From: Chloroflexota bacterium
GTDB taxonomy: Bacteria > Chloroflexota > Dehalococcoidia > UBA2979
NCBI GenBank assembly: GCA_947446155.1
Contig: CANFFZ010000117.1
Span: 1-5,884 of the forward strand
DNA: 5,884 nucleotides
Direction of reading: 5' to 3'
Shown here: positions 4,505 through 5,884 of the stretch, piece after piece
Numbering within the stretch: the first letter of the stretch is position 1
Layout of the letters: each line of letters begins with the position of its first letter
Translations under genes and position numbers: made by a program
Notes under the pieces: generated by a model
What the model was told of the DNA's origin: nothing
What the model saw: only the letters and a program-made list of their open reading frames with translations
Database searches by the model: none

Positions 4505-5086
4505 GTGACCATCGCGATGATCCTCGCCACTGCGTACCTGCTGGGCTCCGTCCCGGCGTCGTACATCGTCGCCTTCATTTGGACCGGCGGCCGGGACATC
4601 CACCATATCGGCGACGGCAACCCCGGCGTGATGAACGTGTGGGACAACATCGGCCTCGCGCCAGCACTGGTCGCGGCCGCGGGCGACATCGGCAAGGGCA
4701 CGGCGGCGGTCGGCCTCGCGTACTGGGTCAGCGATAGCCACACCCTCGCGATGTTCGCGGGCCTCGCCGCCGTCATCGGGCACGACTACTCGGTGTTCCT
4801 GCGCTTCAAGGGCGGCAACGGCACCGCGACGACCGTGGGCGCCTGGTTCGGCCTCGTGCCGCTGGCGGCATTCGCCGCCATCACGCTCACCGCGGTGCTC
4901 TTCTTCGCTACGCGGCGCAAGCGGTTCTCCGGGTTCGTCGGGCTGACCTCCGTGCCGTTTATCGCGTTCGCCATGGGCGAGCCGAACGAACTCACCCTCG
5001 GTGTCGTCCTGCTGCTCGCAGCCCTCGCGGCGAAGATCTTCTCCTTCGAGGGGCTCAGCCCTGCCCGTTCGCGGATCAACCGGTGA
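4505..5086 (+). CDS. plsY: Divergent PlsY-like acyl-phosphate:glycerol-3-phosphate acyltransferase
   Basis: Integral membrane protein of the PlsY family, which moves an acyl group from acyl-phosphate to glycerol-3-phosphate in the first step of phospholipid synthesis. From the GTG at 4505 it has 193 residues and several hydrophobic helices. Family marks are LLGSVPASYIVA (12-23), GGRDIHHIGDGNPGVMNVW (28-46), DIGKG (61-65) and GHDYSVFLRFKGGNG (92-106). It departs from classical PlsY: in motif 1 Ser is Asp37 and Arg is Asp47, in motif 2 KGGKG reads KGGNG (Asn105), and the usual C-terminal RHxxNI is missing, the end reading AKIFSFEGLSPARSRINR. It may be a lineage-specific active form or a paralogue with another role. 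An ATG at 4481 would add eight residues. GTG is preferred for its GGAGG and because the opening MT matches the other GTGACC starts here. The stop overlaps the next gene by GTGA. Confidence 0.82.
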   Translation: MTIAMILATAYLLGSVPASYIVAFIWTGGRDIHHIGDGNPGVMNVWDNIGLAPALVAAAGDIGKGTAAVGLAYWVSDSHTLAMFAGLAAVIGHDYSVFLRFKGGNGTATTVGAWFGLVPLAAFAAITLTAVLFFATRRKRFSGFVGLTSVPFIAFAMGEPNELTLGVVLLLAALAAKIFSFEGLSPARSRINR

Positions 5087-5884
5087 CCGCCACCTTCGAG
5101 GACACGCTTGCGCGGTTCCGCCAGACGGTGAGCGGCCCCGCCGAGGAAGTGCCCCTCGCCCGCGCCGCCCTCGTCATCGCACAGTCCGAGTACCCCAGCC
5201 TCGACATCGACGCTTTCGAGCGCCGCCTGCAGGACATTGCGGAGACGCTCGGACACCAACTGGGACGTGACCCGGAACGCCAGACGCCTCACTTCGTCGT
5301 GCGCGGGATCAACCGCTACCTCTACCGCGAACTCGGGTTCCGCGGGAACAGCGAGTTCTACGACGACCCAAAGAACCTCTACATGAACGAGGTGCTCTCC
5401 GAGCGCATCGGGATTCCCGTGACACTCGCCATCCTGTATGCGGACGTCTGCCAGCGCGTCGGCCTCGATGTGCGCCCGGTGGGGCTGCCAGGACACGTGA
5501 TCTGCCGCTACACACCCGCCGGTGTGACTGAGGACGCCGTCCTGATCGACGTGTTCAACTTCGGGCGGCTGCTCACGCCTCGGGACTGTCAGGTGCTGCT
5601 GCGGAACATCTTTGGTGCCCGCGTGCCGTTCAAGGAGCACTACCTCGCCACGCTCTCGCCGAGGCAGGTCATCCAGCGGCTGCTCCACAACCTGAAGGCC
5701 GGCTACCTGCAGCGCGGTGACGAGGACCGCGCCGCCCGGGTCATCGACCTTTTGATCGCGATGTTCCCCTGGGACCTGGACGAGATCCGCGACCGCGGGA
5801 TGCTCCGGGAGCGCCTCGGGGAAGTCGATTCGGCCCTCCGCGACCTCGAGGAGTACGTGCGCTTCCGCGCCGGCGCCCGCGACA
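5083..5884 (+). CDS. SirB1/transglutaminase-like family protein with TPR-like region, 3'-truncated
   Basis: The frame from GTG 5083 is open to the right edge: 267 codons without a stop. The N-terminal part (about 5-65) is helical. The SirB1-type core follows: INRYLYRELGFRGNSEFYDDP (76-96), NLYMNEVLSERIGIPVTLAILYADVCQRVGLDVRPVGLPGHVICR (98-142) and IDVFNFGRLLTP (155-166). Residues 193-260 (RQVIQRLLHNLKAGYLQRGDEDRAARVIDLLIAMFP and on) fit the TPR-like helices that end these proteins. The family is related to the transglutaminase fold; its role is poorly defined. Asn102, His138 and Asp156 match conserved family positions. The usual IDPF reads IDVF here, and no Cys sits at an obvious catalytic place in NEVLSERIGIP. 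It has no signal peptide, so it is probably cytoplasmic. The GTG overlaps the PlsY stop (GTGA), pointing to coupled translation. The C-terminus lies outside the window. Confidence 0.87.
   Translation, partial: MTATFEDTLARFRQTVSGPAEEVPLARAALVIAQSEYPSLDIDAFERRLQDIAETLGHQLGRDPERQTPHFVVRGINRYLYRELGFRGNSEFYDDPKNLYMNEVLSERIGIPVTLAILYADVCQRVGLDVRPVGLPGHVICRYTPAGVTEDAVLIDVFNFGRLLTPRDCQVLLRNIFGARVPFKEHYLATLSPRQVIQRLLHNLKAGYLQRGDEDRAARVIDLLIAMFPWDLDEIRDRGMLRERLGEVDSALRDLEEYVRFRAGARD

Noticed and set aside
3664..4783. Long minus-strand frames across the DUF2203, cupredoxin and plsY-like genes
   Set aside because: Low-complexity Ala/Arg/Gly translations without family motifs, antisense to well-supported genes and crossing two terminator or leader regions.
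1..5884. Defence island, phage, IS, CRISPR or integron
   Set aside because: No transposase, integrase, repeat-spacer pattern, tRNA or toxin-antitoxin features were found. Composition and gene types look like ordinary chromosomal genes.

Overview
The window is GC-rich (roughly two thirds G+C by eye) with dense bacterial coding, GTG starts, GTGA stop/start overlaps and GC-rich hairpins without U-tracts between units. The gene mix (four-cluster ferredoxin, DUF2203 protein, an atypical PlsY of the GDGNPG type, a SirB1-like protein, a lipobox-anchored cupredoxin) suggests a chromosomal segment of a high-GC member of the Chloroflexota, perhaps Dehalococcoidia-like. This taxonomic guess is low-confidence and rests on family recollection, not on a marker gene. 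No phage, IS, plasmid, CRISPR, tRNA or rRNA signal was seen.

Layout. (1) 1-558: a four-cluster [4Fe-4S] ferredoxin whose frame is open to the left edge, closed by a hairpin at 586-606. (2) 680-1947: an alpha/beta hydrolase and a dUTPase overlapping by GTGA, with a hairpin at 1976-2001. (3) 2094-2777, minus strand: a MIP-family aquaporin, convergent with the dUTPase and divergent from the next unit. (4) 2949-3797: a small membrane-anchored protein of unknown function followed by a DUF2203 protein. A perfect 18-bp palindrome lies over the junction and contains the second gene's ribosome binding site. (5) 3798-3958: a hairpin-rich leader, then a lipoprotein type-1 copper protein (3959-4381) and a 13-bp-stem terminator. 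(6) 4505-5884: a divergent PlsY homologue and a SirB1/transglutaminase-like TPR protein, again overlapping by GTGA. The last gene runs off the right edge.

The genes read as several small one- or two-gene units: electron transfer (ferredoxin, cupredoxin), nucleotide sanitation (dUTPase), membrane and lipid functions (aquaporin, PlsY), and conserved proteins of unclear role. There is no coherent new pathway. The best second looks are the palindrome at 3361-3378, the structured leader before the cupredoxin, the PlsY homologue lacking most classical catalytic residues, and the aquaporin with a plant-TIP-like selectivity filter.
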